From the NCBI RefSeq assembly GCF_002926165.1, contig NZ_MAGP01000141.1:1-39551 (forward strand): a DNA stretch of 39,551 nucleotides. Reading direction: 5' to 3'. Position 1 is the stretch's first letter; every line of letters starts with the position of its first letter. The stretch is from Micromonospora chalcea. GTDB lineage: Bacteria; Actinomycetota; Actinomycetes; Mycobacteriales; Micromonosporaceae. Positions 16,232 through 23,537 of the stretch are shown piece after piece. Below the pieces are notes generated by a model, which did no database searches, was not told the DNA's origin, and saw only the letters and a program-made list of their open reading frames with translations. The translations under genes were made by a program, and so were the position numbers.

Positions 16232-16267
16232 CGGCCTCCGGTGCGGCGCGCGCCGCACCGGAGGCCG
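16232..16267. terminator. 36-bp perfect palindrome after the ABC cluster
   Basis: The whole of 16232-16267 is a perfect palindrome (18 bp per arm, no spacer, so the real loop is the central bases). It lies four bases after the ATPase stop and just before the polA promoter. No T-tract follows. Confidence 0.75.
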
Positions 16268-16270
16268 GAG

Positions 16271-16293
16271 TTGTCGGGCGTACGGACTAGAGT
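16271..16293 (+). promoter_or_regulatory. DNA-damage (PafBC/RecA-NDp type) promoter of polA
   Basis: TTGTCGGGC (16271-16279), eight bases, then TAGAGT (16288-16293). The known actinobacterial LexA-independent DNA-damage promoter is TTGTCRGTG-N8-TANNNT. Seven of nine bases of the first element match, and the spacing and -10 element match exactly. The GTG start is 7 nt after the -10 box, so the mRNA should be leaderless. Confidence 0.7.
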
Positions 16294-16300
16294 CGCAGCC

Positions 16301-19000
16301 GTGACAGCTACGACGCCGCGCCTGCTCCTCGTCGACGGACATTCCCTGGCATACCGGGCGTTCTTCGCCCTGCCTGTGGAGAACTTCTCCACCACCACGG
16401 GGCAGCCGACGAACGCCGTCTACGGCTTCACCTCGATGCTGATCAACGTGCTGCGCGACGAGCAGCCGACGCACATCGTCGTGGCGTTCGACGTGTCCCG
16501 CCGTTCCTTCCGCACCGAGAAGTACTCCGAGTACAAGGCCGGCCGCAGCGAGACCCCCACCGACTTCAAGGGCCAGGTCAGCCTGGTCAAGGAGGTCCTC
16601 GCCGCGCTGCGCGTGCCGGTGGTCGAGAAGGAGGGCTACGAGGCCGACGACGTCATCGCCACGCTCGCCTGGCAGGCCCGCGACCAGGGCATGGACGTGC
16701 TGATCACCACCGGCGACCGGGACGCGTTCCAGCTCGTCGGCGAGCGCGTGACCGTGCTCTACCCGCGCAAGGGCGTCTCCGACCTGGCCCGGATGGACCC
16801 GGCCGCGGTCGAGGCGAAGTACGGCGTCACCCCTGATCGCTACCGCGACCTGGCCGCGCTGGTCGGCGAGACCAGCGACAACCTGCCCGGCGTGCCCGGC
16901 GTCGGCCCGAAGACCGCGGCCAAGTGGATCAACCTGTACGGCGGCGTCGAGGGCGTGGTGGCCCGCGCCGACGAGATCAAGGGCAAGGCCGGCGACAGCC
17001 TGCGCGAGCGGCTCGCCGACGTGATCCGCAACTACGAGATCAACTGCCTGGTCTCCGACCTGGAGCTGCCGGTACGCCCCGAGGACGCCCGCTGGCAGGG
17101 CTGGGACCGCGAAGCGGTGCACCAGGTCTTCGACACGCTCCAGTTCCGCATCCTGCGCGACCGGCTCTACCAGTACCTGGAGGCGGTCGAGCCGGAGGCC
17201 GACGCGGGCTTCGAGCTGGCCGGCGAGGTGCTCACCGAGCCGGGCGCGCTCGCGGGCTGGCTCGACACGCACGCCCCGGCCGGCACGCCGGTCGGCCTGG
17301 CGGTCACGCTCGACACCGGCCCGAACCGCCGGCACACCGCCACCGTGACCGGGATGGCGCTGGCCACCGCCGCCGGCGCGGGCGCCTGGTTCGACCCGAG
17401 CCGGCTGGACGCCGGCGACGAGGCCGCGCTGGCCGGCTGGCTGGCCGACGCCGAGCGCCCGAAGGTGCTGCACGACAGCAAGCCGGCGGTGCTGGCGTTC
17501 GCCGCGCACGGCTGGGAGCTGGAGGGCATCGCCCGCGACACCCAGATCGCCGCCTACCTGGCCCGCCCCGACCAGCGCTCGTACGACCTGACCGACCTGG
17601 CGCTGCGCTACCTGCACCGGGAGCTGCGCGTCGACGCGCCGGAGACCGGTCAGCTCACGCTCGACGGGTTCGGCGACGAGGGCGCGGCCGAGCAGAACCT
17701 CATGCTCCAGGCCCGCGCCACGCTCGACCTGGCCGACGCGATCGACGCCGAGCTGTCCCGCGACGGCGAGCAGTCGGCCCGGCTGATGGCCGGCGTCGAG
17801 CTGCCGCTGATGCGGGTGCTCGCCGCGATGGAGCGCACCGGCATCGCCGCCGACACCGACTACCTCTCCGAGCTGGAGGCGCACTTCGCCGCCGAGGTGA
17901 AAGCCGCCGCCCAGAGCGCGTACGAGGTGGTCGGCCGCGAGTTCAACCTCGGGTCGCCGAAGCAGTTGCAGGAGATCCTCTTCACCGAGCTGGGCCTGCC
18001 CAAGACCAAGCGGATCAAGACCGGCTACACCACCGACGCGGACGCGCTCCAGTGGCTCTACGCCCAGACCGAGCACCCGCTGCTGCACCACCTGCTGCGC
18101 CACCGCGACGTGGCGAAGCTCAAGTCGACTGTCGACGGCCTGCTCAAGTCCGTCTCCGACGACGGCCGGATCCACACCACGTTCAACCAGACGGTGGCGG
18201 CGACGGGGCGGCTGTCGTCCACCGAGCCGAACCTGCAGAACATCCCGATCCGCACCGAGGAGGGTCGCCGGATCCGCCGCGCGTTCGTCGTCGGCGAGGG
18301 CTACGAGTGCCTGCTCACCGCCGACTACAGCCAGATCGAGATGCGGATCATGGCGCATCTGTCCTCCGACGACGCGCTGATCGAGGCGTTCAACTCCGGG
18401 CACGACTTCCACGCGGCCACCGCGTCCTCGGTCTTCACCGTCGAGGTCGCGGACGTCACCGCCGACCAGCGCCGCAAGATCAAGGCGATGAACTACGGCT
18501 TGGCGTACGGGCTCAGCGCGTTCGGCCTGTCCCAGCAGCTCGGCATCAGCGCCGAGGAGGCGCGCGGGCTGATGGAGAACTACTTCGCCGGGTTCGGCGG
18601 GGTGCGTGACTACCTCCAGGAGGTGGTGGCCCGCGCCCGCCAGGACGGTTACACCTCCACCATCCTGGGCCGCCGCCGCTACCTGCCCGACCTGGTCAGC
18701 GACAACCGGCAGCGCCGGGAGATGGCCGAGCGGATGGCGCTCAACGCCCCGATCCAGGGTTCGGCGGCCGACATCATCAAGGTCGCGATGCTGCACGTCG
18801 ACAGCGCGCTGCGTGAGGCCGGGCTGCGGTCCCGGATGCTGCTGCAGGTGCACGACGAGCTGGTCTTCGAGGTCGCGCCGGGCGAGCGGGAGGCGTTGGA
18901 GGCGTTGGTGCGCAAGCAGATGGGCGAGGCGTACCCGCTGTCGGTGCCGCTGGAGGTGTCGGTGGGCGAGGGCCGCGACTGGAACAGCGCCGACCACTGA
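16301..19000 (+). CDS. polA: DNA polymerase I
   Basis: An 899-residue repair and Okazaki-fragment polymerase. The N-terminal 5'-3' exonuclease (about 1-290) has LLLVDGHSLAYRAF, YEADDVIAT, TTGDRDAFQL and a helix-hairpin-helix (LPGVPGVGPKTAAKW). The middle proofreading domain has lost its catalytic acidic residues: the expected DTE reads TLDTG and only RDTQIAAY resembles a motif, so proofreading is probably absent. The polymerase has motif A from D675 (DYSQIEMRI), motif B KAMNYGLAYG with Tyr732, and motif C VHDELVF with D852. Tyr at the position of E. coli Phe762 predicts poor discrimination against dideoxynucleotides. GTG 16301 gives the family-typical start; a damage-type promoter lies immediately upstream. 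Confidence 0.97.
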   Translation: MTATTPRLLLVDGHSLAYRAFFALPVENFSTTTGQPTNAVYGFTSMLINVLRDEQPTHIVVAFDVSRRSFRTEKYSEYKAGRSETPTDFKGQVSLVKEVLAALRVPVVEKEGYEADDVIATLAWQARDQGMDVLITTGDRDAFQLVGERVTVLYPRKGVSDLARMDPAAVEAKYGVTPDRYRDLAALVGETSDNLPGVPGVGPKTAAKWINLYGGVEGVVARADEIKGKAGDSLRERLADVIRNYEINCLVSDLELPVRPEDARWQGWDREAVHQVFDTLQFRILRDRLYQYLEAVEPEADAGFELAGEVLTEPGALAGWLDTHAPAGTPVGLAVTLDTGPNRRHTATVTGMALATAAGAGAWFDPSRLDAGDEAALAGWLADAERPKVLHDSKPAVLAFAAHGWELEGIARDTQIAAYLARPDQRSYDLTDLALRYLHRELRVDAPETGQLTLDGFGDEGAAEQNLMLQARATLDLADAIDAELSRDGEQSARLMAGVELPLMRVLAAMERTGIAADTDYLSELEAHFAAEVKAAAQSAYEVVGREFNLGSPKQLQEILFTELGLPKTKRIKTGYTTDADALQWLYAQTEHPLLHHLLRHRDVAKLKSTVDGLLKSVSDDGRIHTTFNQTVAATGRLSSTEPNLQNIPIRTEEGRRIRRAFVVGEGYECLLTADYSQIEMRIMAHLSSDDALIEAFNSGHDFHAATASSVFTVEVADVTADQRRKIKAMNYGLAYGLSAFGLSQQLGISAEEARGLMENYFAGFGGVRDYLQEVVARARQDGYTSTILGRRRYLPDLVSDNRQRREMAERMALNAPIQGSAADIIKVAMLHVDSALREAGLRSRMLLQVHDELVFEVAPGEREALEALVRKQMGEAYPLSVPLEVSVGEGRDWNSADH

Positions 19001-19045
19001 CCCTCCGCCGCCGTCCCACCCGCGCCACCACCCGCCCGCCCCGGC

Positions 19046-19106
19046 GGTGATCAAGGAGTTTGTGTCCCCGAACGGGCTCTGGCGTGACACAAACTCCTTG
19101 GTCACC
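19046..19106. repeat. GATC-framed palindrome, bidirectional terminator after polA
   Basis: A 21-bp stem with one G-U pair (19046-19066 with 19086-19106) and a 19-base loop. The arm contains GATCAAGGAGTTTGTGTC, clearly more AT-rich than the surrounding DNA. It sits between the convergent polA and merR genes and overlaps the merR stop. I recall similar arms recurring between genes in Micromonospora; two related elements lie at 39339 and 39404. Confidence 0.7.
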
Positions 19107-19503
19107 TCACAGGAGGCGACGGCGGCGAGAGGAGGGGCGAGTGCGCAGGGGCGGCGGCCTGGAGGGCGGCGGCCAGGCGGTCGCGGACGGCCACCTGGGC
19201 CGCGATCCGGGCGTCCAGCACGGCCAGGCGCTCCCGGCCGACCCGCAGCCCGGCCACTGACGGCGGCGCGGACGCCACGTCCCCGTCCAGGCAGGGCAGG
19301 AAGACCCGCACGTCGTCGAGCGTCAGCCCGGCGTCGAGCAGGTGACGGATGTTGCGGACCCGGGTGACCACCGCGTCGTCGTACTCGCGGTAGCCGTTCG
19401 CGGCCCGGGCCGAGGCGATGAGCCCGTGTTCCTCGTAGTGCCGCAGGGCACGCGGCGTGCAGCCCGTCGCCTTCGCCACCGCGCCGATCCGCACCGCCGT
19501 CAC
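19102..19503 (-). CDS. MerR family transcriptional regulator
   Basis: A 133-residue regulator. The N-terminal winged HTH is VRIGAVAKATGCTPRALRHYEEHGLI, followed by NGYREYDD and the second HTH part (LLDAGLTLDDVRVFL). A coiled-coil dimerisation helix follows (LRVGRERLAVLDARIAAQVAVRDRL). There is no metal-binding cysteine cluster at the end; the tail is Pro/Ser-rich, so the effector is unknown. GTG 19503 is chosen; GTG 19494, which gives the family-typical beginning MRIGAVA, is also possible. It starts 7 bp after the SDR stop, in one operon, and very probably controls the MerR-type dyad at 20274-20297. Confidence 0.9.
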   Translation of the reverse strand: MTAVRIGAVAKATGCTPRALRHYEEHGLIASARAANGYREYDDAVVTRVRNIRHLLDAGLTLDDVRVFLPCLDGDVASAPPSVAGLRVGRERLAVLDARIAAQVAVRDRLAAALQAAAPAHSPLLSPPSPPVR

Positions 19504-19510
19504 CGTCCTC

Positions 19511-20260
19511 TCACGCGACCACCGCGCCCCCGTCCACCGGCAGCACCACACCGGTGACGAAGCCCGCCTCCGGCTCGCAGAGTCGCCGGATCGCCCAGGC
19601 TACGTCCTCCGGGCGGCCGATCCGGCCCGCCGGGGTGTGCGCGAGTTGCCAGTCCCGCACCGCCGCTCGACCTTCGGAGGACAGGCCACTGTGCACGCCG
19701 ATCGGCGTGTCGATCGCTCCGGGCGCCACGGCCACCACCCGGACGCCGCGCGGCGCGAGTTCCACCGCCCAGCTGCGGGTCAGCGAGTCCAGCGCGGCCT
19801 TGCCGGCGGCGGACACCGAACTGCCCGGCCAGGCGCGCAGGCCGACCGACGTGGTGACGTTGACCAGCACACCGCGTGTCGCGGCGAGCGCCTCGACGGC
19901 GGCGTGCGCCAGCCGGACGGGCGCGAGGAGGTTCGTCTCCAGTTGCCGCCGGGCGGCGTCCTCGTCCAGATCCGCCAGCGGCCCGCCGCCGGCCACGCCC
20001 GCGTTGTTGACCAGGACGTCCAGGCGGCCGTACCGGTCGAGCGCGGCGCTGACGATCCGGCCGGGCCCGTCGGGCGCGGTGACGTCGGCGGTCAGTGGCG
20101 TGATGTCCGGCCGGCCGGCGGCGGTCTCCGACAGCGGCGCGGCGCGCCGGCCGACGGCGACGACGGCGTACCCGGCGGTGGCGAGGGCGTGTGCGGTGGC
20201 CCGGCCGATGCCGGTGCCCGCACCGGTGACCACGGCGACCCGTGGTGTGCGGCGTTCCAT
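19511..20260 (-). CDS. Short-chain dehydrogenase-like protein, catalytic Tyr replaced by Ser
   Basis: A 249-residue Rossmann-fold SDR. The cofactor loop is TGAGTGIG, and DVLVNNAGVAGGG, LVNVTTSVG and VAPGAIDTP are all present. The catalytic YxxxK should read YAASK, but the sequence reads SAAGK (Ser150, Lys154), with codon TCC where TAC is expected. Either the enzyme works by a divergent mechanism, is a non-catalytic regulator, or is decaying; the frame is intact and the cofactor site conserved. ATG 20260 is chosen because the upstream in-frame codon (20299) would lie in the operator. Co-transcribed with merR. Substrate unknown. Confidence 0.88.
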   Translation of the reverse strand: MERRTPRVAVVTGAGTGIGRATAHALATAGYAVVAVGRRAAPLSETAAGRPDITPLTADVTAPDGPGRIVSAALDRYGRLDVLVNNAGVAGGGPLADLDEDAARRQLETNLLAPVRLAHAAVEALAATRGVLVNVTTSVGLRAWPGSSVSAAGKAALDSLTRSWAVELAPRGVRVVAVAPGAIDTPIGVHSGLSSEGRAAVRDWQLAHTPAGRIGRPEDVAWAIRRLCEPEAGFVTGVVLPVDGGAVVA

Positions 20261-20266
20261 GCCGGC

Positions 20267-20299
20267 ATCGTCCGACCCTGCCGCCTGCGGCAGGGTCAA
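20267..20299 (-). promoter_or_regulatory. MerR-type promoter/operator of the SDR-merR operon
   Basis: On the minus strand a -35 TTGACC (20294-20299) runs into a perfect dyad with 11-bp arms (GACCCTGCCGC and GCGGCAGGGTC, 20274-20297, 2-bp centre). A GACGAT -10 candidate (20267-20272) follows, 6 nt before the ATG. A dyad filling an over-long spacer is the hallmark of MerR-controlled promoters. The spacer counted here is 21 bp; 19-20 is usual, so the exact -10 is uncertain. Confidence 0.7.
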
Positions 20300-20300
20300 G

Positions 20301-21167
20301 TCAGAGGCCGAGCAGGACGGGCATCGCGTTTACCGCGCCGTGCACCACGAGCAGCGGCCACATGCGGCGGTACCGCGACCACAGGTAGCCGAGGAACAGC
20401 CCGGCGACCCCCTGGTTCACGATCACCGACGCCAGGTCGACGGCGGGACGGCCGCTGCCCTGGATGGCCACGTGCCAGACCGCCCACACCAGCGACGCGA
20501 GCACGATCGCCGGCCACCGGCCGAGCAGCGACTCCCACCGGGTCTGCAGCCACCGCCGGTAGAAGACCTCCTCCAGCAGCGCGTTCACCGCGAAGGCCAC
20601 CAGCAGCGTCGCGACCAGCTCGACCAGCCCGACGGTCCGCCCCCAGTCGCTCGCCGGCACGGCCAGCGGCGTCGCGTAGCTGAGCGCCAGCCACACCGCC
20701 ACCGGCAGCGCCGGACCCCACCGGCGGGCGGCGTCCGCCGGGGCCGGGCCCGGCGACCACCGTGGCGGCCGGCGGCGCGCGGCCAGGAACACCACGAGGG
20801 GTACGCCGAGCAGCAGCGCGAGCTTCAACACCGTGTACGCGGGTTCGCCGCCCAGCAGCGGCATGACGGCGGCGAACGCGATCCCGGCCAGCAGCAGCGG
20901 CACCGCCTCGCGGTGCGGCGCGACCGGGTCCGGCCACCTCGGGTCGGGCGCGGGCGGGATCAGCCGGATCAGCGCGATCCCGGCCAGTGCCGGGATCCAG
21001 CGGCTCCACATCGGCACGGTGCCGTCGTGGTCGGCGCTGTAGCGAATGCCGGTGTTCCCGGTGGTCACCAGGAGGAGCGCCGCGACGGCGATCAGGCCGA
21101 GGCCCGCCAGGAGGACCACCCGTCCGGCGCGGGGATGACGGCCGGCGGTCGGGACGTCTGTCGTCAT
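20301..21167 (-). CDS. CPBP family intramembrane metalloprotease
   Basis: A 288-residue multi-spanning membrane protein of the CPBP (CAAX protease and bacteriocin-processing, Abi) family. About eight hydrophobic helices are visible. The active-site motifs are all present: EExxxR in NALLEEVFYRRWLQ, FxxxH-like in VWAVWHVA, and the final HGAVNA. Members cleave membrane proteins or peptides, or give self-immunity; the target here is unknown. ATG 21167 lies 7 nt after a TACCGT box (21175-21180 on the other strand), which predicts a leaderless mRNA. Its stop is directly next to the MerR operator, so the downstream operon is separately controlled. Confidence 0.88.
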   Translation of the reverse strand: MTTDVPTAGRHPRAGRVVLLAGLGLIAVAALLLVTTGNTGIRYSADHDGTVPMWSRWIPALAGIALIRLIPPAPDPRWPDPVAPHREAVPLLLAGIAFAAVMPLLGGEPAYTVLKLALLLGVPLVVFLAARRRPPRWSPGPAPADAARRWGPALPVAVWLALSYATPLAVPASDWGRTVGLVELVATLLVAFAVNALLEEVFYRRWLQTRWESLLGRWPAIVLASLVWAVWHVAIQGSGRPAVDLASVIVNQGVAGLFLGYLWSRYRRMWPLLVVHGAVNAMPVLLGL

Positions 21168-21208
21168 CGCCGGCACGGTACCAACGCGCGGCGAACGACC
21201 CGGGCGGC

Positions 21209-21556
21209 TCAGCCCTTGAGCGGGTCGTGCCCCCAGTTCATCAGCGACCAGCGCCACCTGGTGTCCCGCACGTCCCCGGACGGCCGCTGGGCGAGGTGGC
21301 GGTGGACGTACCCGATCACCTTGCGCATGTGCTTGTAGTCGGCGGCGGTCAGGTCGGCGCGTTTGCGGCGCAGCAGGTCGACGATGCGCCGGCCGGAGTC
21401 GTGCCCGACCGACTCGCCGCCGGCGGTGCCCTTCTTGTGCCAGCCGACGTGCTTGGACTCCTCGGTCTCCAGCCAGCGGGACAGCTCACCGGGCTTCATG
21501 TTCACCGCGTCGGTGAACTCCCGGTACGTCTGCTGCGGGTCCTCAGCGCGACTCAT
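21209..21556 (-). CDS. DUF3140 family protein
   Basis: A small basic protein of 115 residues. It matches the actinobacterial DUF3140 pattern: FTDAVNMKPGELSRWLETEESKHVGW, then GESVGHDSGRRIVDLLRRKRADL and DYKHMRKVIGYVHRHLAQRP. A PGELSRWLxT helix followed by basic residues suggests nucleic-acid contact, but no function is known to me. ATG 21556 has GGAGG 9 nt upstream. It overlaps the DUF2945 gene by 14 bases, so the two are translationally coupled; the pairing is common in actinobacteria as far as I recall. Confidence 0.85.
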   Translation of the reverse strand: MSRAEDPQQTYREFTDAVNMKPGELSRWLETEESKHVGWHKKGTAGGESVGHDSGRRIVDLLRRKRADLTAADYKHMRKVIGYVHRHLAQRPSGDVRDTRWRWSLMNWGHDPLKG

Positions 21557-21761
21557 GGCGCAGCACCTCCGGGCGGTGGGCGACGTCGCGGCCCGAGTCG
21601 TCGTTGGTGATCCGGTACTGCGGCTGCTCCGGCGAGGCGTTCACGGTGTGCCCGCGGACGTGGGTGCGTTCGGTCAGCTTCTCCTTGATCACCCCGTACG
21701 CCCGGCCGCTGTGGCTGGCCCAGGAGACGTGGTCCCCGGCGTGGAACTCCTTCTCGGCCAT
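21543..21761 (-). CDS. DUF2945 (HVA1-like) small protein
   Basis: A 72-residue protein that matches DUF2945: FHAGDHVSWASHSGRAYGVIKEKLT, then TVNASPEQPQYRITNDDSGRDVAHRPEVL. The fold resembles small SH3-like or Tudor-like beta barrels; the molecular function is unknown. ATG 21761 lacks a ribosome site and sits close to TAACCG, so it may be leaderless. First gene of the DUF2945-DUF3140 unit; CPBP follows after 41 bp with its own -10 box. Confidence 0.85.
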   Translation of the reverse strand: MAEKEFHAGDHVSWASHSGRAYGVIKEKLTERTHVRGHTVNASPEQPQYRITNDDSGRDVAHRPEVLRHESR

Positions 21762-21802
21762 GCCGCCCGGTTACCCGCGGCGGCTACCGAGTAACGGCGT
21801 CG

Positions 21803-22323
21803 TCAGGGCCGGATCTCCGCGATCGGCAGCTTGATCGCGAAGGGCTCGGGCAGCTCGATCACCTCGCTGCTGTCGTCCACCAGCTCGTACTGCCGCTCGC
21901 CGCCGGGGCCGATCCGGTCACCGAGGCGGTACGCGTGGAGGTGCACCGGATCCTGCTCGATCCGCCAGTAGTACGGGATCCCCGCGGCGGCGTACTCGCC
22001 CGGCTTGGCGAACCGGTCGACGCGCCGGGTGCCGGGGGAGACGATCTCGACGGCCAGGACGACGTCCGCCGGTCGCAGGAGGGACCTGTCGCTCGGCAGC
22101 CCGGCGTGGTGGAGCAGGACGTCCGGTCGGCGGCTGGCGTCGACGTCCAACCCGATGCTCACTGCCTGGGTCGCACGCAGATACGCCGGCGCGTGGGATC
22201 GCAGCCACCAGGTCAGCAGGCCGGCAGCGTCAGCAGTTCCTCCACCATGTGGTCGGCACGCTGTTGCCGAAGCGGGTCCGGACGCCATGGAGAGGATGGT
22301 GTCGCGATCGGCTCGGCGGTCAC
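21803..22323 (-). pseudogene. Uma2-family (DUF820) endonuclease-like gene, frameshifted and shortened
   Basis: The C-terminal part, read from about 22215 down to 21803, is a clear Uma2 restriction-like fold: RRPDVLLHHAG, VLAVEIVSPGTRRVDRFAKPGEYAAAGIPYYWRIE carrying the PD-(D/E)xK residues, and a normal tail. The N-terminus is in another frame: from GTG 22323 (6 nt after TACGTT) it reads MTAEPIATPSSPWRPDPLRQ and on to ELLTLPAC, then stops at 22213. The usual middle segment (an EL-x-DG strand and conserved His) is missing, so there is a shift plus a deletion of some tens of bases. An internal ATG at 22288 could give a 161-residue product, but it would lack the N-terminal strands. Confidence 0.65.
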
Positions 22324-22379
22324 CAGGGCAACGTAGGGGCGCTACCGCCGCCCCGATCGCACCGCGCGTCCGTCCGGCG

Positions 22380-23183
22380 TCAGCGGGCCGGTTTCTCGGC
22401 GACGAAGATCGCCGTGCCGGGGAACAGCCGGCCGCGCAACGGGCTCCACTGCCCCCAGATGCCCTCGTGCCCGGCCGGCCACTCCGGCTCCACCAGGTCC
22501 AGCAGCCGGAACCCGGCGCCGACCAGCTCCCGGATCCGGTCGCCCAGGGTGCGGTGCTGCTCGACGTACGTGGCCACGCCGTGCTCGTCCTGCTCGACGT
22601 AGGGGGAGCGGTCGAAGTACGAGTGCACGGCGGTCAGCCCGCCCTCGCCCGGGTCGTCCAGGAAGATCCAGCGCATCGGGTGGGTGACCGAGAAGACCCA
22701 CCGGCCGCCGGGGCGCAGCACCCGGGCCACCTCGCGCATCGCCGCCGCCGAGTCGTCCACGAACGGGATCGCGCCGAACGCGGTGCAGACCGTGTCGAAC
22801 GCGGCGTCGGCGAACGGCAGGGCGAGCGCGTCGGCCTGCACCAGCGGCACGCGTACCCCGGTGCGTTCGGCGGCCTCGGCGGCGTGCCGCAACATGCCGG
22901 CGGACAGGTCCAGCGCGACCGGCCGGGCGCCCTGGGCGGCGAGCCAGCGGGCGGCGGCGGCCGCCCCGGCGCCGAGTTCGAGGATCCGCCGGCCGGCCAC
23001 GTCGCCGAGCAGCCGCGCGTCGGCCTCGCGCAGGCCCTCCGGGCACCAGACGAAGTCGGCGTCACCGAGGAACGCGCCGTGCTCGGCCTGGTACGCGTCG
23101 GCGTCGGTGTCCCACCAGCCGCGGTTGGCCCGGCGGATCTCACCGGCGTCGACCCGTCGGCGGGTCACCCTGTCGTCGTCCAC
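22380..23183 (-). CDS. Class I SAM-dependent methyltransferase
   Basis: A 267-residue Methyltransf_11-type enzyme. Motif I is ILELGAGAAAAARWLA, motif II VALDLSAGM, then VQADALALPFADAAFDTVCTAFGAIPF and VARVLRPGGRWVFSVTHPMRW. The N-terminal NRGWWDTDADAYQAEHG and C-terminal EGIWGQWSPLRGRLFPGTAIF are typical of an actinobacterial group with unassigned substrate. GTG 23183 lies 6 nt after a TAGCGT box (23190-23195), so leaderless translation is likely. It is divergent from rpsA, with the rpsA promoter about 150 bp away. Confidence 0.88.
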   Translation of the reverse strand: MDDDRVTRRRVDAGEIRRANRGWWDTDADAYQAEHGAFLGDADFVWCPEGLREADARLLGDVAGRRILELGAGAAAAARWLAAQGARPVALDLSAGMLRHAAEAAERTGVRVPLVQADALALPFADAAFDTVCTAFGAIPFVDDSAAAMREVARVLRPGGRWVFSVTHPMRWIFLDDPGEGGLTAVHSYFDRSPYVEQDEHGVATYVEQHRTLGDRIRELVGAGFRLLDLVEPEWPAGHEGIWGQWSPLRGRLFPGTAIFVAEKPAR

Positions 23184-23326
23184 CCGTCCACGCTAGGTCC
23201 GGCGGCGTCCGGCCGGTCGGGTGGGGTGGCGGTTGGGACGGGTGTGACGGACGAGACAGCTGTGGCCCCTTACCGCGCAAAATCTCCGCTTTCGCAGCGG
23301 ATGAGTTCGCGCGGACCCGGGAGGGC

Positions 23327-23357
23327 TTGCACGCTGTGGTAATGCAGCGGGTAGGCT
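23327..23357 (+). promoter_or_regulatory. Probable rpsA promoter and long leader
   Basis: TTGCAC (23327-23332) and TAGGCT (23352-23357) with a 19-bp spacer. A start near 23364 leaves a leader of about 174 nt before rpsA. Long leaders with structure are common in autoregulated ribosomal-protein genes, but I can point to no specific conserved element. The rest of 23184-23537 holds only the methyltransferase promoter. Confidence 0.45.
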
Positions 23358-23537
23358 AGACGATGCGCTCGCGGATCGTGTGCCTCGGCAGGGAGCAGGT
23401 GCGCGGTCACCGGAGCCACTAATGATCTTCTCGCGTCGATCGTTCGGTGTGCCCGGCGACGGATCCGTTGGCGCGGCAGAGTCACCGCGACACCCATGCC
23501 CGCTGTGACAACCCATCCGACCGGAGCAACCGCCCAC

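Noticed and set aside
15338..19105. Very long open frame (over 1200 codons) on the minus strand opposite polA
   Set aside because: Low-complexity Val/Leu/Gly/Arg composition that mirrors polA codons; no ribosome site and no domain.
20274..20297. Dyad upstream of the SDR gene as a terminator for the CPBP gene
   Set aside because: It is also near the CPBP stop, but its placement directly after TTGACC and before the SDR start fits a MerR operator better; a dual role cannot be excluded.
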